From positions 186,001 to 250,000 of the forward strand of contig CABUVO010000001.1 of the NCBI GenBank assembly GCA_902495075.1: a DNA stretch of 64,000 nucleotides, given 5' to 3'. The notes below the pieces were generated by a model. The model was not told the origin of the DNA and ran no database searches. It saw only the letters and a list, made by a program, of their open reading frames with translations. The stretch's first letter is position 1. Each line of letters starts with the position of its first letter. Made by a program: the position numbers and the translations under genes. Positions 15,704 through 23,941 of the stretch are shown here, one piece after another. This DNA is from an uncultured Porphyromonadaceae bacterium. GTDB taxonomy: Bacteria > Bacteroidota > Bacteroidia > Bacteroidales > Muribaculaceae.

Positions 15704-16696
15704 ATGTCATACCTCCCTTTCACGAAAAATGGACACAATATGTTTGAGGTGTCCTCGCTCATACAGAAAGCCATAAGGCGAAAAGATATGGAGTATGCCT
15801 GTTACGCCGCACGAGAGATGATGTTCAAGTATCGCTCGTATCTGTGGAAACGGATGATAGTCGTAACGGCAGAAGATTGCTTCGACCTTGTAACAAGGCC
15901 CATCTTCATCCTCCGGCAAAGAGATGAAGAATGTGGCAACATCAACGAGACGAAGCACATATCACAGGCGGTCAATCTGCTTGTGAACACAAGGAAGAAC
16001 AGAGACGCAGACTTCTTCGCCTGCAATCTGCTCAACTCCAAGAATAAGTGGAATGTCTGCCCGGACGGGGATGGCTACCTTGTTACCCGCCACGGACATG
16101 ACCTAAAGACGATGGCGACTCTGTTCAAGAAAACCATCCTCAACGCAGAAGATGAACTGTGTGGCTACATCGGGAATGAAATCCGAAACTGGTATCTCGG
16201 TCTGTTTTGGACCATTGTCAGAGATGCCGCCCGTGAGTTAGGCTACCCGTCAATCATGCGTGAGATTGATGTTCTCTGGACTATCGATATGAGTAAGCCA
16301 GTCAAAGATACAACCTTCATCTATGCTGCCAAAGCTCTGACGATATTGATGAGGGTAGCCAAAGAAGGCAATGCCGACTTCTATCAGATGTTCGATGTGC
16401 ATAAGTACGTTGACATTTCGGTGTTCGACAATTACAGGAACATCCCGGAGTACACCTTCGACTGCCACACCATCAAAGGTAAGCAGAGAGGACTGACAGA
16501 TGCCGATTTCATTGTGTCGGAGCAAGCCGCCCTCAATCCATTGCAAAGAGGTTGGTACGATGAACGGGACTGGGGGAGAGACCAGGAGTGTGTGAAGAAT
16601 GGCTACGGCAATGATTTCTCCACTCCCAAAATCCCGAAGGATGTCCTTGATAGTGTTAACCGGGGAGTGTTCCCCACGTCGCTGTTTGACTTATGA
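15704..16696 (+). CDS. MgsA/RarA C-terminal-like helical protein
   Basis: 330 residues. FEVSSLIQKAIRRKDMEYAC, then YLWKRMIVVTAEDCFDLVTR, match the helical C-terminal region of MgsA/RarA ATPases (S-x-x-Q-K-(S/A)-I-R-R, then the A-(S/A)-E-D-x-G motif), but no Walker A or B is present. As I recall, phages carry such stand-alone versions, probably in replication or repair. The C-terminus contains CHTIKGKQRGLTDAD. It has its own promoter and overlaps the PLP decarboxylase gene by 4 bp. Confidence 0.6.
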   Translation: MSYLPFTKNGHNMFEVSSLIQKAIRRKDMEYACYAAREMMFKYRSYLWKRMIVVTAEDCFDLVTRPIFILRQRDEECGNINETKHISQAVNLLVNTRKNRDADFFACNLLNSKNKWNVCPDGDGYLVTRHGHDLKTMATLFKKTILNAEDELCGYIGNEIRNWYLGLFWTIVRDAARELGYPSIMREIDVLWTIDMSKPVKDTTFIYAAKALTILMRVAKEGNADFYQMFDVHKYVDISVFDNYRNIPEYTFDCHTIKGKQRGLTDADFIVSEQAALNPLQRGWYDERDWGRDQECVKNGYGNDFSTPKIPKDVLDSVNRGVFPTSLFDL

Positions 16697-17850
16697 GCCG
16701 ACTGTATCACTACACCTCGGTAGAAGAATTGCCGACCCCCATCTACATTACAGATGTTGAAGCCTTCTCGCAGAACATCATAACTTTTCGGGATGAATTG
16801 AGAAATGAGTATGGTAATGTCCGAATTGGATACAGCCTAAAGACCAATTACCATGAGCCGTTCTTAAAAGAAGTTCTACGCCTCGGAGAGATGGCAGAGG
16901 TAGTTTCTCCAATGGAGCTAAACAAAGCTATCGCTTGTGGTTTCGCTGAAAGCGACATCATTTATAACGGAGTAATCCCCGATGCCTACACAAAGTTGCA
17001 GACAGCAGAGCGTGGCGGGATAGCCAATTTCGACAATATTGATGAACTGAAAGAGGCAGTGCCATTCACAGAGGGTCATTTTCTCCCTGCCGATGTAGGT
17101 GTCCGGCTCAACTTCGATATGAACACTGGAGTAATTAGTCGCTTCGGTATTGATGTTGAGAACAAAGAAGAAATGTCGTGGTTGCTCGATCAGAAGGCTC
17201 ATCCCTACCTACGCATCAAGAAGCTGCACTGTCATTATTCTGGAGCCAGGGAACTGTACCAGTTCAAACGCAGGGTCTCTAAAATGGCTCACTTCGCCCG
17301 GATGTTCGGGGCAGATACCATAGACATAGGAGGCAATATGTTTGGTGTACTGTCGCCTGAATTTGATATGCAGTACAAGTGTGTCGTTCCATCACTCTTG
17401 GAATATGCTCATGCCATAGGCTCGGAGATGAAGCAGCAGTTTCCCGACGAAAGTGTTCGGCTGATTGTTGAAGGAGGCACCCCCTTTGTTACCAACGCCA
17501 TGCACTTGCTCACGAAGATAACGAATGTCAAGACCATCCGGGGAAAGCAGTATGTTACAGTTGACTGCCGGAACGAAGATGTAGGATGGTCGTGTCGCTA
17601 CAAGGAGCCTGTTGTGCAAAGCCTATGCACCGGCGAAGAATCATTCTCAACCATCTTCGGTAGTGAGTGTACCGAGACCGACATAATCCGGCGCAGTTAT
17701 TATGGTCCTGTCGCCCGTGGCGGTCTGTTACTCGTCAGGGACATCGGGGCGTATTCGTCGAATCTCGTGAACAAGTTCATAAAGTTTGGTTGTACCCTGT
17801 TTATTGATAGAGAATGCTTGATGAACCCGGAGATCATTAAAGTTCATTGA
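16693..17850 (+). CDS. PLP-dependent decarboxylase, ornithine/DAP/arginine family (fold type III)
   Basis: 385 residues, normal for the family. PLP lysine K50 in IGYSLKTNY, HCHYSG (179-184), phosphate-binding DIGGNMFG (211-218) and E260-GG in place of the usual EPG. The C-terminal motif reads YYGPVARGGLLL: the Cys that contributes to the partner active site in classical enzymes (GPxC) is replaced by Ala. An atypical amino-acid substrate or a non-decarboxylating reaction is therefore possible. Free or ligated amino acids are likely substrates, which fits the ATP-grasp enzyme upstream. Confidence 0.85.
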   Translation: MSRLYHYTSVEELPTPIYITDVEAFSQNIITFRDELRNEYGNVRIGYSLKTNYHEPFLKEVLRLGEMAEVVSPMELNKAIACGFAESDIIYNGVIPDAYTKLQTAERGGIANFDNIDELKEAVPFTEGHFLPADVGVRLNFDMNTGVISRFGIDVENKEEMSWLLDQKAHPYLRIKKLHCHYSGARELYQFKRRVSKMAHFARMFGADTIDIGGNMFGVLSPEFDMQYKCVVPSLLEYAHAIGSEMKQQFPDESVRLIVEGGTPFVTNAMHLLTKITNVKTIRGKQYVTVDCRNEDVGWSCRYKEPVVQSLCTGEESFSTIFGSECTETDIIRRSYYGPVARGGLLLVRDIGAYSSNLVNKFIKFGCTLFIDRECLMNPEIIKVH

Positions 17851-17915
17851 TTCTCCAGAGATATTATGGAGCGCCATCGATCCATTCAGTCGAAGGCGGC
17901 AAAACCCGCAAATCC

Positions 17916-17966
17916 GCTTATATGGTTGTTTATCGCTTGTGCTTGCGATAGCTCATCCATATAAGC
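17916..17966. terminator. Two-tier hairpin after the cassette
   Basis: GCTTATATGG (17916-17925) pairs with CCATATAAGC (17957-17966), and inside it TATCGC (17931-17936) pairs with GCGATA (17945-17950). There is no U-run. The inner arm carries CTTGCGATAGCTC, also found upstream of promoter copies 2 and 6. Structured RNA or terminator. Confidence 0.55.
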
Positions 17967-18045
17967 TGACTTGTTCTTCCATTGTATGTCATTAGTTAAA
18001 AATAGTTTATGCCAGTTCTTGCATAGATGATTTTCCGAGCCTATG

Positions 18046-18078
18046 TTTTGTAATTCAAAATAATATTCGTAACTTTAC
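18046..18078 (+). promoter_or_regulatory. Promoter of higBA
   Basis: TTTTG at 18046 and TAACTTTAC at 18070-18078, 24 bp apart. The -7 box equals the phage module but the -33 box is the host-type TTTTG. Confidence 0.65.
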
Positions 18079-18102
18079 AACGTATTTAAGAAACACCCCT
18101 AT

Positions 18103-18399
18103 ATGAATATCGTAGCAAAGAAGACGCTGGTAGCTTACTACACCACCCATCCCCAGGCGAAGGACGCTTTGGAAGAATGGTACATGAAAACTCGGAAAAG
18201 CCACTGGACGAACTTCGCTGACATCCGTGCCACATTCAATTCGGTTGATAGTGTCGGTAATCAGCACTATGTGTTCAATATCAAGGGCAATGACTTCCGT
18301 TTGATTGTCGTAGTCCAATTTAAGCACCAATATGTGTTTATCAGGTTCGTCGGCACTCACGCAGAATACGATAAACTAAAAGATGCCTCACAGGTTTAA
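18103..18399 (+). CDS. higB: HigB-type mRNA interferase toxin
   Basis: 98 residues. MNIVAKKTLVAYYTTHPQAK, then WYMKTRKSHWTNFADIRATF, GNQHYVFNIKGNDFRLIVVV and FVGTHAEYDKL are the HigB pattern (RelE-like fold, ribosome-dependent mRNA cleavage). The toxin gene comes first and the HTH antitoxin 11 bp later, as usual for higBA. It probably stabilises the prophage or acts in phage defence. Confidence 0.9.
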   Translation: MNIVAKKTLVAYYTTHPQAKDALEEWYMKTRKSHWTNFADIRATFNSVDSVGNQHYVFNIKGNDFRLIVVVQFKHQYVFIRFVGTHAEYDKLKDASQV

Positions 18400-18410
18400 T
18401 AAGTACAGAT

Positions 18411-18797
18411 ATGAACGATATGGAAACCATAAAGACCACAATCGAAAACGAAGCTCAGTATGATTGGGCGATGAAGCGTATCGACGAGTTGCTTCCTCAT
18501 GTGCATGACGACACGCTGGACGATGATCCGAACAGCATTGAGCTGTATCTGCTGTCGAGGCTTGTTGAGGAGTATGAGGACGTGCATTATCCCATCGGGA
18601 AGCCGTCGCTTATCAGTGTACTGAAACTGCGGATGTATGAGATGGGACTGTCGCAGGCTGCCCTTGCCAAAAAGATAGGTGTAAGCCCGTCTCGTGTCAG
18701 CGATTTCATATCCGGCAAAGCCGAGCCGACTATTCAGGTCGGTCGCAGAATCTCCACGGAGCTGAATATCGACCCGGCAATCATCCTCGGAGTGTGA
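18411..18797 (+). CDS. higA: HigA-type antitoxin, XRE HTH
   Basis: 128 residues. The N-terminal helical half (about 1-65) should bind the toxin. The C-terminal HTH is clear: MYEMGLSQAALAKKIGVSPS, then RVSDFISGKAEPTIQVGRRI. It should repress the promoter at 18046 together with HigB. Confidence 0.9.
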   Translation: MNDMETIKTTIENEAQYDWAMKRIDELLPHVHDDTLDDDPNSIELYLLSRLVEEYEDVHYPIGKPSLISVLKLRMYEMGLSQAALAKKIGVSPSRVSDFISGKAEPTIQVGRRISTELNIDPAIILGV

Positions 18798-18820
18798 TAA
18801 AAAATTTGGCAGATGAAGTT

Positions 18821-18874
18821 ATTTTTATGGCTTATGTTTTTCGCATATCAAACATAATAGTTAACTTTACATCG
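18821..18874 (+). promoter_or_regulatory. Phage promoter module, copy 4
   Basis: TTTTCGC at 18838-18844 and TAACTTTAC at 18862-18870. TATGTTT and AAACATA flank the CGC centre as an inverted repeat. Confidence 0.7.
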
Positions 18875-18897
18875 TAAAAATCAAAAACTTAGCAAAG

Positions 18898-19134
18898 ATG
18901 CCAACGCTATTTATCATATTCGGAATAAGGTTTTTCTTTTATTCGGATGACCATGAGCCTGTCCATGTTCATATCTCTTACGGAGGGAAATTGGCGAAAA
19001 TCCAAGTTTTACCCGAAGTCAGTGTTGTATATGACCAAGGAGTTGGCCCGCAAATCCTAAAGAAAGCCTTGAAAACGGTTGAGAACTATAAAGAAGACAT
19101 CATCGCAGAGTGGCACAGCTACTTTGATAAATAA
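18898..19134 (+). CDS. DUF4160 protein, putative toxin-like partner
   Basis: 78 residues. FGIRFFFYSDDHEPVHVHI is the DUF4160 signature, followed by GGKLAKIQ and the C-terminal EDIIAEWHSYF. Typically encoded directly before a DUF2442 protein, as here (9-bp gap). The pair is widely regarded as toxin-antitoxin-like, though the biochemistry is not settled. Confidence 0.85.
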   Translation: MPTLFIIFGIRFFFYSDDHEPVHVHISYGGKLAKIQVLPEVSVVYDQGVGPQILKKALKTVENYKEDIIAEWHSYFDK

Positions 19135-19143
19135 TCTCTCACC

Positions 19144-19563
19144 ATGACAAAGATTGAAAATGTCCGATTCTCGGATAATAGAATATATGTTACTCTAAAT
19201 GACGGCACCGAAAAAAGTCGTCCTCTTGAAGCATTCCCCATCCTAATGGATGCATCAGATGCAGAACGGAATGATTTCGCTATTTGGGCAGATGGTCAGA
19301 GTATCCGCTGGGATGGTATTGACGAGGATGTTCATATATCATCATTTGATGAATGCAGCGAGCCAAACCGTGATAATGTAGTAGCAAAAATGATTGACTC
19401 GATTGGAGTCATTGATCTAAATGCTTTTGCCAAGATGATTGGCATGAAGAAGGTTAAACTCGATTTATTCCGGTATGGTATCTGGACCCCAAGTGTTGAG
19501 TCTGTGCAAAAGATAAAGGACGGACTTCGGCAGATTAGTAATCGCATTGTTGCTGTCTTATAG
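19144..19563 (+). CDS. DUF2442 protein, putative antitoxin-like partner
   Basis: 139 residues. N-terminal DUF2442 (VRFSDNRIYVTLNDG ... SRPLEAFPILMDA ... IRWDGIDEDVHI). The C-terminal ~60 residues (VIDLNAFAKMIGMKKVKLDL ... GLRQISNRI) form a degenerate HTH, suggesting autoregulation. The unit ends in a strong terminator. Confidence 0.85.
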   Translation: MTKIENVRFSDNRIYVTLNDGTEKSRPLEAFPILMDASDAERNDFAIWADGQSIRWDGIDEDVHISSFDECSEPNRDNVVAKMIDSIGVIDLNAFAKMIGMKKVKLDLFRYGIWTPSVESVQKIKDGLRQISNRIVAVL

Positions 19564-19908
19564 CACACCCAAGTGAGCGAGGGTTAATCGCTCCATCTTC
19601 TTTGACCCGCTCCCGGCAATCCTGTCGGGAGCTTTTGTTTTTGGCGTATTGTCTATATGATTGGCAAGCTAACCGCCCGTAATTTGTCTATGCCAGAATG
19701 TCCTTACCATCCCTTCACATCAAGCTCGTAAGAAGTCGCAATTTTGGTGCTGTAAGATGCGGTTTGTAAGCAAAAGTTAAATAATGATTTTGCGACAAAT
19801 ATAAAGCGTAAAGCGTTGAAAATAAATGTTTTATGACTTTCGCATATCAATTTTATTGGCTAACTTTACAGTAGAAAATTAAAAATAACCCCTCTAAAGT
19901 CAAAGAAG
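19564..19908 (+). promoter_or_regulatory. 345-bp intergenic region: terminator plus promoter copy 5
   Basis: Terminator at 19609-19642: GCTCCCG (19609-19615) pairs with CGGGAGC (19626-19632), then TTTTGTTTTT. Promoter module copy 5: GAAAATAAATG near 19818, CTTTCGC at 19837-19843, TAACTTTAC at 19861-19869, and the leader TAAAGTCAAAGAAG to the ATG at 19909. A half-site AAAAGTTAAAT occurs near 19772. GTATTGTCTATATGATT here recurs near 34925. No gene seen. Confidence 0.75.
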
Positions 19909-20253
19909 ATGGACAAGAAAGTAACAGCAGCCAAGATAAAGAACCAAATCTATAAGGTCGTATCGCCGATGACCTCTCATCTCTATAAGGATGAAGACTG
20001 GTCGGGAGTTGCCTCAATCCTCGCCGCCATCCGCAAGGTCCTCGCCAGCCTGTCTGACAGCCTCGACCTCCGCGTGAGAGTTGAAGATGGTGGCTATCGG
20101 GAGAATAACGGCGCCCACTGGAAGGAGTACCTGCTTTCGATAGTGGATGAAACCACAGAGAAGCAGATGGTAGCCGGACACCTCAATGCTCATGGTGCCG
20201 GAACCATAGAAGACCCGTTTAACCGCTACGATATGACGGTAGTTCTTTATTAA
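19909..20253 (+). CDS. Phage protein of 114 residues, unknown function
   Basis: First gene behind promoter copy 5. Basic N-terminus, a helical centre (VASILAAIRKVLASLSDSLD) and a mixed C-terminal half rich in Gly and His (MVAGHLNAHGAGTIEDPF). Not recognised. Confidence 0.65.
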   Translation: MDKKVTAAKIKNQIYKVVSPMTSHLYKDEDWSGVASILAAIRKVLASLSDSLDLRVRVEDGGYRENNGAHWKEYLLSIVDETTEKQMVAGHLNAHGAGTIEDPFNRYDMTVVLY

Positions 20254-20277
20254 GTTTCACTCCAAAAAGTTTCGATC

Positions 20278-21189
20278 ATGAGAAAAGTAGATGAGTATAG
20301 CAAGCAGGCAGATGTCAACAGCCGCAAGTCGGCACATGAGTTTCAGATTGGAGATTTCATCAATACTGCAACCGCTTGTGGTAAAGATGTCAACTTCTAT
20401 GACTTCATAGATGCCAGGGAGTTCTGGCACATGGGGAGCATCGCCCGCCTGTGCAAGATAGTCGATATTGTAGATGTCCCCGAAGATGAGGACTTCCTCA
20501 CTAACTGGATGACGAAGCCTGCTCCATCTCACTCCTGCGGTAGCCAGTCTGATGATGTTGATGAAGGTAAGGCAATGTATTCCTTGACAAAGGAAGACTG
20601 TGAGACCTTCTTCGACCTCATCACAGTATTTCGTAAGCCGTCCGGCAAATGGATAGGCGTAGATTGTCAGGGATATGATTACTGGCGTTATGTTCACATG
20701 CCTGTCAACTATGGAGTATTGTTCTCCGAAGAAAGAGAAGCAGTCCTCGCAGAAATGGCACGCATCAAAGCCGAGAAGAAGGCAGAGAGGATGCAAGAGC
20801 TTGCCTCTCATCTAAAGGCATTGGAGGACCGAGAGAACGAGTTGAAGATAAAGTATCAAGGTCTGAGATTGCATCCCACGAATGGTAGTCAGATGTCGAG
20901 CAATGTACGAAAGTTCCTCGCCATCGAGTTTCCTGGAGAAAAGTTCAAGGTCAGTGCCCGCAAGTCTTACTGGGGTGATGAGTATGACGTTGAAGTAACG
21001 CTGTTTGGATGCAGCACAGAGAAGGTCAATGAAATTGCCAACCGTTGCCGAATATGGTCAGACACGATGCCAGTCGGCAGAGAGTATGACGATGGAGACG
21101 GCACTGGCAAGTATGAGCCGAGAAGGTGCCCGATGGCGATTTTCGGTAATGTTAGGAGCTACATCTCGCTCCAGTTCAAAGCTGAGTGA
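20278..21189 (+). CDS. Phage protein with LPD29-like domain
   Basis: 303 residues. The middle has a coiled coil (about 157-197, LAEMARIKAEKKAERMQELA). The C-terminal part (SSNVRKFLAIEFPGEKFKV, then YDVEVTLFGCSTEKVNEIA) matches the pattern of large polyvalent protein associated domain 29, found in phage and plasmid proteins. Function unknown. Confidence 0.65.
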   Translation: MRKVDEYSKQADVNSRKSAHEFQIGDFINTATACGKDVNFYDFIDAREFWHMGSIARLCKIVDIVDVPEDEDFLTNWMTKPAPSHSCGSQSDDVDEGKAMYSLTKEDCETFFDLITVFRKPSGKWIGVDCQGYDYWRYVHMPVNYGVLFSEEREAVLAEMARIKAEKKAERMQELASHLKALEDRENELKIKYQGLRLHPTNGSQMSSNVRKFLAIEFPGEKFKVSARKSYWGDEYDVEVTLFGCSTEKVNEIANRCRIWSDTMPVGREYDDGDGTGKYEPRRCPMAIFGNVRSYISLQFKAE

Positions 21190-21191
21190 TC

Positions 21192-21440
21192 ATGGCAGAG
21201 ACGAAGACACAGAAGGCTGTCTGTCTCCTTAGAACAGGAGACCTGAAAGGTGCGCTGAAGATATTCCGCACCTTCCGGGTCGGTTTCAGTTCAGACGAGA
21301 AACGAACCATCGGGATTGCCTGCGAGTGCTTGTGTGGCAACGATGGCTTCTACTCATCCCTCGGAGTTGACTGCTGTAAGATGGTTGATGAAGCCGTTGC
21401 CATAGTGCGCTCGAAGTATCTTTGGGGCAGTAAAAGTTAG
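21192..21440 (+). CDS. Small phage protein, unknown function
   Basis: 82 residues from the ATG at 21192, 2 bp after the previous stop. TPR-like look (AVCLLRTGDLKGALKIFRTF), then three Cys. Not recognised. The following promoter copy begins right at its stop. Confidence 0.6.
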   Translation: MAETKTQKAVCLLRTGDLKGALKIFRTFRVGFSSDEKRTIGIACECLCGNDGFYSSLGVDCCKMVDEAVAIVRSKYLWGSKS

Positions 21441-21578
21441 CAAAAGTTAAACTTGCGATAGCTCTGGAATTTTAAGCGTAAAGCACCGAAAATAAATGAG
21501 TTATGATTTTCGCATATCATATATAATGGCTAACTTTACATCGTAAAAATAAAACATAACCCCTTAAAGCTCAAAGAT
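21434..21578 (+). promoter_or_regulatory. Phage promoter module, copy 6, near-duplicate of copy 2
   Basis: AAGTTAAACTT at 21444-21454, CTTGCGATAGCTC at 21452-21464, TTTTCGC at 21507-21513, TAACTTTAC at 21531-21539. Almost identical to 10561-10704 through to the leader. Confidence 0.8.
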
Positions 21579-21968
21579 ATGGAAGCAATGATAGCAAACG
21601 AGATAGTTAACAATAAGTCCAACCTTATGGAAGCAACACGAGTACAGCGCAATCTCAATCTGATTGCAAGCAAGGATGAAGAATACTGCTTCATCATGAA
21701 ACTCACCACGGATGGTGAAATTGAACACCTCGATACAGCCATTGACTTAGAGGCTCACGACATTTACACGCATGGTGACTATGATACGGTGATGAAACGT
21801 TGGAAGCACCTCGTAAATCGTATCAGAATAGCAGAGGCCAGCGATGATGCAGAAATCCTTTACCGAGAGGAAGGAGACGAGTATCTGAGAATCGCAGTAA
21901 TTAAGCGCAACAAGTTCGTCGTTTATACCGCTTGTGCAAAGAAGGTAGCCAAATCACTTGCATACTGA
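21579..21968 (+). CDS. Phage protein of 129 residues, unknown function
   Basis: Acidic, helical N-terminal half (MEAMIANEIVNNKSNLMEAT), then TTDGEIEHLDTAI and a basic end (VIKRNKFVVYTACAKKV). Behind promoter copy 6, followed by a strong hairpin. Not recognised. Confidence 0.65.
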   Translation: MEAMIANEIVNNKSNLMEATRVQRNLNLIASKDEEYCFIMKLTTDGEIEHLDTAIDLEAHDIYTHGDYDTVMKRWKHLVNRIRIAEASDDAEILYREEGDEYLRIAVIKRNKFVVYTACAKKVAKSLAY

Positions 21969-21974
21969 AATCAT

Positions 21975-22004
21975 AGCAGCCGGAGTGTAGTATCTCCGGC
22001 TGCT
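21975..22004 (+). terminator. Perfect 11-bp hairpin, partial terminator or RNA-stabilising stem
   Basis: AGCAGCCGGAG (21975-21985) pairs with CTCCGGCTGCT (21994-22004), followed by CTTAATAAAG with no U-run. A leader and a new gene follow directly, so it may cap the upstream mRNA rather than end transcription. Confidence 0.6.
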
Positions 22005-22023
22005 CTTAATAAAGTCAAAGAAG

Positions 22024-22335
22024 ATGAAGCCCATCACAGAAGAAGAAATACTCAAAAGGAACCGCTTCGTTAAGTGGCGTAAGCAGAAAGCATCCAATCC
22101 TCACGCAGCTGAGAAGTATGTTACCAAAGCTGTCCGCTACATCCCAACCAGGGAGGAAGCAATGAAGATGAACCTCCGTACCCTCGGATTGTTTGTCGCT
22201 GTTGAATCACTCTCAATGCGCACGGCTAAAGATGCTGTCAGGAACGCAGAATATTGGATGGCTCGTGGGAGAAAGGAGATAATCGACGCTTTCTTCCCGG
22301 CTCCGAGAAAGTTTGAATTAAATGACCTGTTCTGA
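22024..22335 (+). CDS. Small basic phage protein, unknown function
   Basis: 103 residues, strongly basic (NRFVKWRKQKASNPHAAEKY). Ribosome site AAAGTCAAAGAAG. Could bind nucleic acid; not recognised. Confidence 0.6.
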   Translation: MKPITEEEILKRNRFVKWRKQKASNPHAAEKYVTKAVRYIPTREEAMKMNLRTLGLFVAVESLSMRTAKDAVRNAEYWMARGRKEIIDAFFPAPRKFELNDLF

Positions 22336-22336
22336 T

Positions 22337-22912
22337 ATGAGAAAAGTTGAATTAAATTTACAGACCGGAGTATCGGGAGACTGGGAACTAAAGAAGTTCA
22401 CCATCACTCCCGAAGGCGAGAAAATGCACAACCTCGGCGAGATGATCAACGGAAGGAATAGGTTCATAGAAGCAGGCGAGTATTATGGTTTGTATTGCGA
22501 TGGAAAGCTGATAATGAGCAACACTCCTGCCGAAGTGAACGACCATTACAAGTTCATCCAAAATGCACAAGGCAAAGTTTTGATTGGTGGTTTAGGTCTT
22601 GGAATGGTGTTGAAATGCTTGCTTGAAAAGAATGATGTTACGAAGGTTGTTGTCGTTGAGCAATCGCTGGACGTGATAAAGTTGGTAGCCTCATCTTACA
22701 CGAATGACCCTCGTGTTGAAATAGTCAACGAAAGCATCTTTGAGTTCAATCCGAAAGAGCATTTTGATTGTGCCTGGTTTGATATTTGGGATGACATAAG
22801 TGGGGAGGAATACCCGGAAATGAAAAAGTTGCATCGTCGTTTCGGAAGGCACGTTGGGTGGTCTGATTCATGGTGTAGAAATCAATCAAGAAGACTGTAT
22901 TATGGTCGTTAA
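22337..22912 (+). CDS. SAM-dependent methyltransferase-like protein, spermidine-synthase fold
   Basis: 191 residues from the ATG at 22337. Class I Rossmann motifs: KVLIGGLGLGMVLKCLL (motif I), VTKVVVVEQSLDVIKL (acidic end of strand 2), DPRVEIVNESIFEF and FDCAWFDIWDD. These resemble the spermidine-synthase-like branch. Substrate unknown. It lacks a target-recognition domain, so a small molecule or a base is more likely than sequence-specific DNA methylation. Confidence 0.7.
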   Translation: MRKVELNLQTGVSGDWELKKFTITPEGEKMHNLGEMINGRNRFIEAGEYYGLYCDGKLIMSNTPAEVNDHYKFIQNAQGKVLIGGLGLGMVLKCLLEKNDVTKVVVVEQSLDVIKLVASSYTNDPRVEIVNESIFEFNPKEHFDCAWFDIWDDISGEEYPEMKKLHRRFGRHVGWSDSWCRNQSRRLYYGR

Positions 22913-23204
22913 GCAATCTGAAATATCATCCATTAAGATGAGCGTAAATCCGCCGCAGTGTGTTGTAGATGCCGACTTCTGTGTAATTGCACATGGAGAA
23001 ATAATGAAATATGTCGGGATAGGCTGGGTGCCATTGAGAACGGCGACGCAAAGAGATTACGATAAGATTCCACACATCATAGAGCCTCACTGCTCCCATT
23101 GCAGCCATTATGAGGTATTGCCTAATGATACGATGTATTGCAGTAAGCTCAAAAGAAGTATAACGGCTCGCAAAAGGCCATGTAAAAGTTATAGAGAAAG
23201 ATGA
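22902..23204 (+). CDS. Small protein with Cys/His cluster
   Basis: 100 residues from the ATG at 22902, overlapping the methyltransferase end by 11 bp. The C-terminal HCSHCSHYEVL...MYCSKLKR...RPCKSY gives a likely zinc site (C-x2-C-x13-C). Not recognised. Confidence 0.6.
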   Translation: MVVKQSEISSIKMSVNPPQCVVDADFCVIAHGEIMKYVGIGWVPLRTATQRDYDKIPHIIEPHCSHCSHYEVLPNDTMYCSKLKRSITARKRPCKSYRER

Positions 23205-23467
23205 AGAAGCTCACAACCAAAAGAGGCGATCACGCCGGGGGATGGTACCTCTCAGATGAGAAGAAGCATAAATGTGTCAACCTCCATCACTCAGACTGGT
23301 GCTTGTTCGACGAAGATGGCAATCTCGCCATTGACAAAGATGGTTGTCCTTATTGCTGGACCACCAAATGCACAGCTCAATGGAACGCCGAGAACAATAC
23401 CGATTGGATAGCCGGATATGCAAAGCCAATCGAATGTCCGATAAAGTTTACAGGTCTCGCAGTATAG
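23201..23467 (+). CDS. Small phage protein, unknown function
   Basis: 88 residues, overlapping the previous gene by 4 bp. Trp/His/Cys-rich (HKCVNLHHSDWCLFDEDGN; GCPYCWTTKC). A metal site is possible. Not recognised. Confidence 0.55.
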   Translation: MKKLTTKRGDHAGGWYLSDEKKHKCVNLHHSDWCLFDEDGNLAIDKDGCPYCWTTKCTAQWNAENNTDWIAGYAKPIECPIKFTGLAV

Positions 23468-23492
23468 GTCTGCTTATATGCAAATAAAGATT

Positions 23493-23816
23493 ATGGAAAG
23501 AAAAAGCTCAAATCCGTTCATTGTCGCTTGGAACCACAAGCTATTGAAGTTGTCAGACGGCTCCAATGAGAAGGAGTTCTATGACCATGATAAAGCACTT
23601 GCTTTCCTCGAATCCGAGATGAGTAAAGTCAAGTATGAGAAATCCACGCTGGAGTCGAAAGCCGAGTACCGCAAGAAATACGGCACAGAGCCCACGCAGG
23701 GACAGCTCCAATGCACCCGGGCAAAGCGAGGTGTTATCCTCCTGTATGGTGTCAGTTACTTCTACATCATACCCTGCAACCGACATAAAGAGATAGGCTT
23801 AGAGAGTAAAAGTTAA
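23493..23816 (+). CDS. Small phage protein, unknown function
   Basis: 107 residues. I take the ATG at 23493, 3 bp after a GCAAATAAAGA leader, rather than 23478. Mixed composition (NPFIVAWNHKLLKLSDGSNE). Not recognised. Confidence 0.55.
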   Translation: MERKSSNPFIVAWNHKLLKLSDGSNEKEFYDHDKALAFLESEMSKVKYEKSTLESKAEYRKKYGTEPTQGQLQCTRAKRGVILLYGVSYFYIIPCNRHKEIGLESKS

Positions 23817-23908
23817 ACTTTGTTTAATGCTGTTTTTTAAGTCTTATGACAGAAAAATAAAAGACGTAAGATTTTCGCAATCAACAACTTATGACTAACT
23901 TTACAGTG
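23810..23908 (+). promoter_or_regulatory. Phage promoter module, copy 7, with upstream palindrome
   Basis: AAGTTAAACTT at 23810-23820 (overlapping the stop of the previous gene), TTTTCGC at 23872-23878, TAACTTTAC at 23896-23904, leader AAAGTCAAAGAAG to 23942. Confidence 0.75.
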
Positions 23909-23941
23909 TAATTAAAAAACAACTTATTAAAGTCAAAGAAG

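Noticed and set aside
22337..22912. Frameshift in the methyltransferase C-terminus
   Set aside because: The tail RRFGRHVGWSDSWCRN fits the family as I remember it, and the next gene has its own overlapping start.
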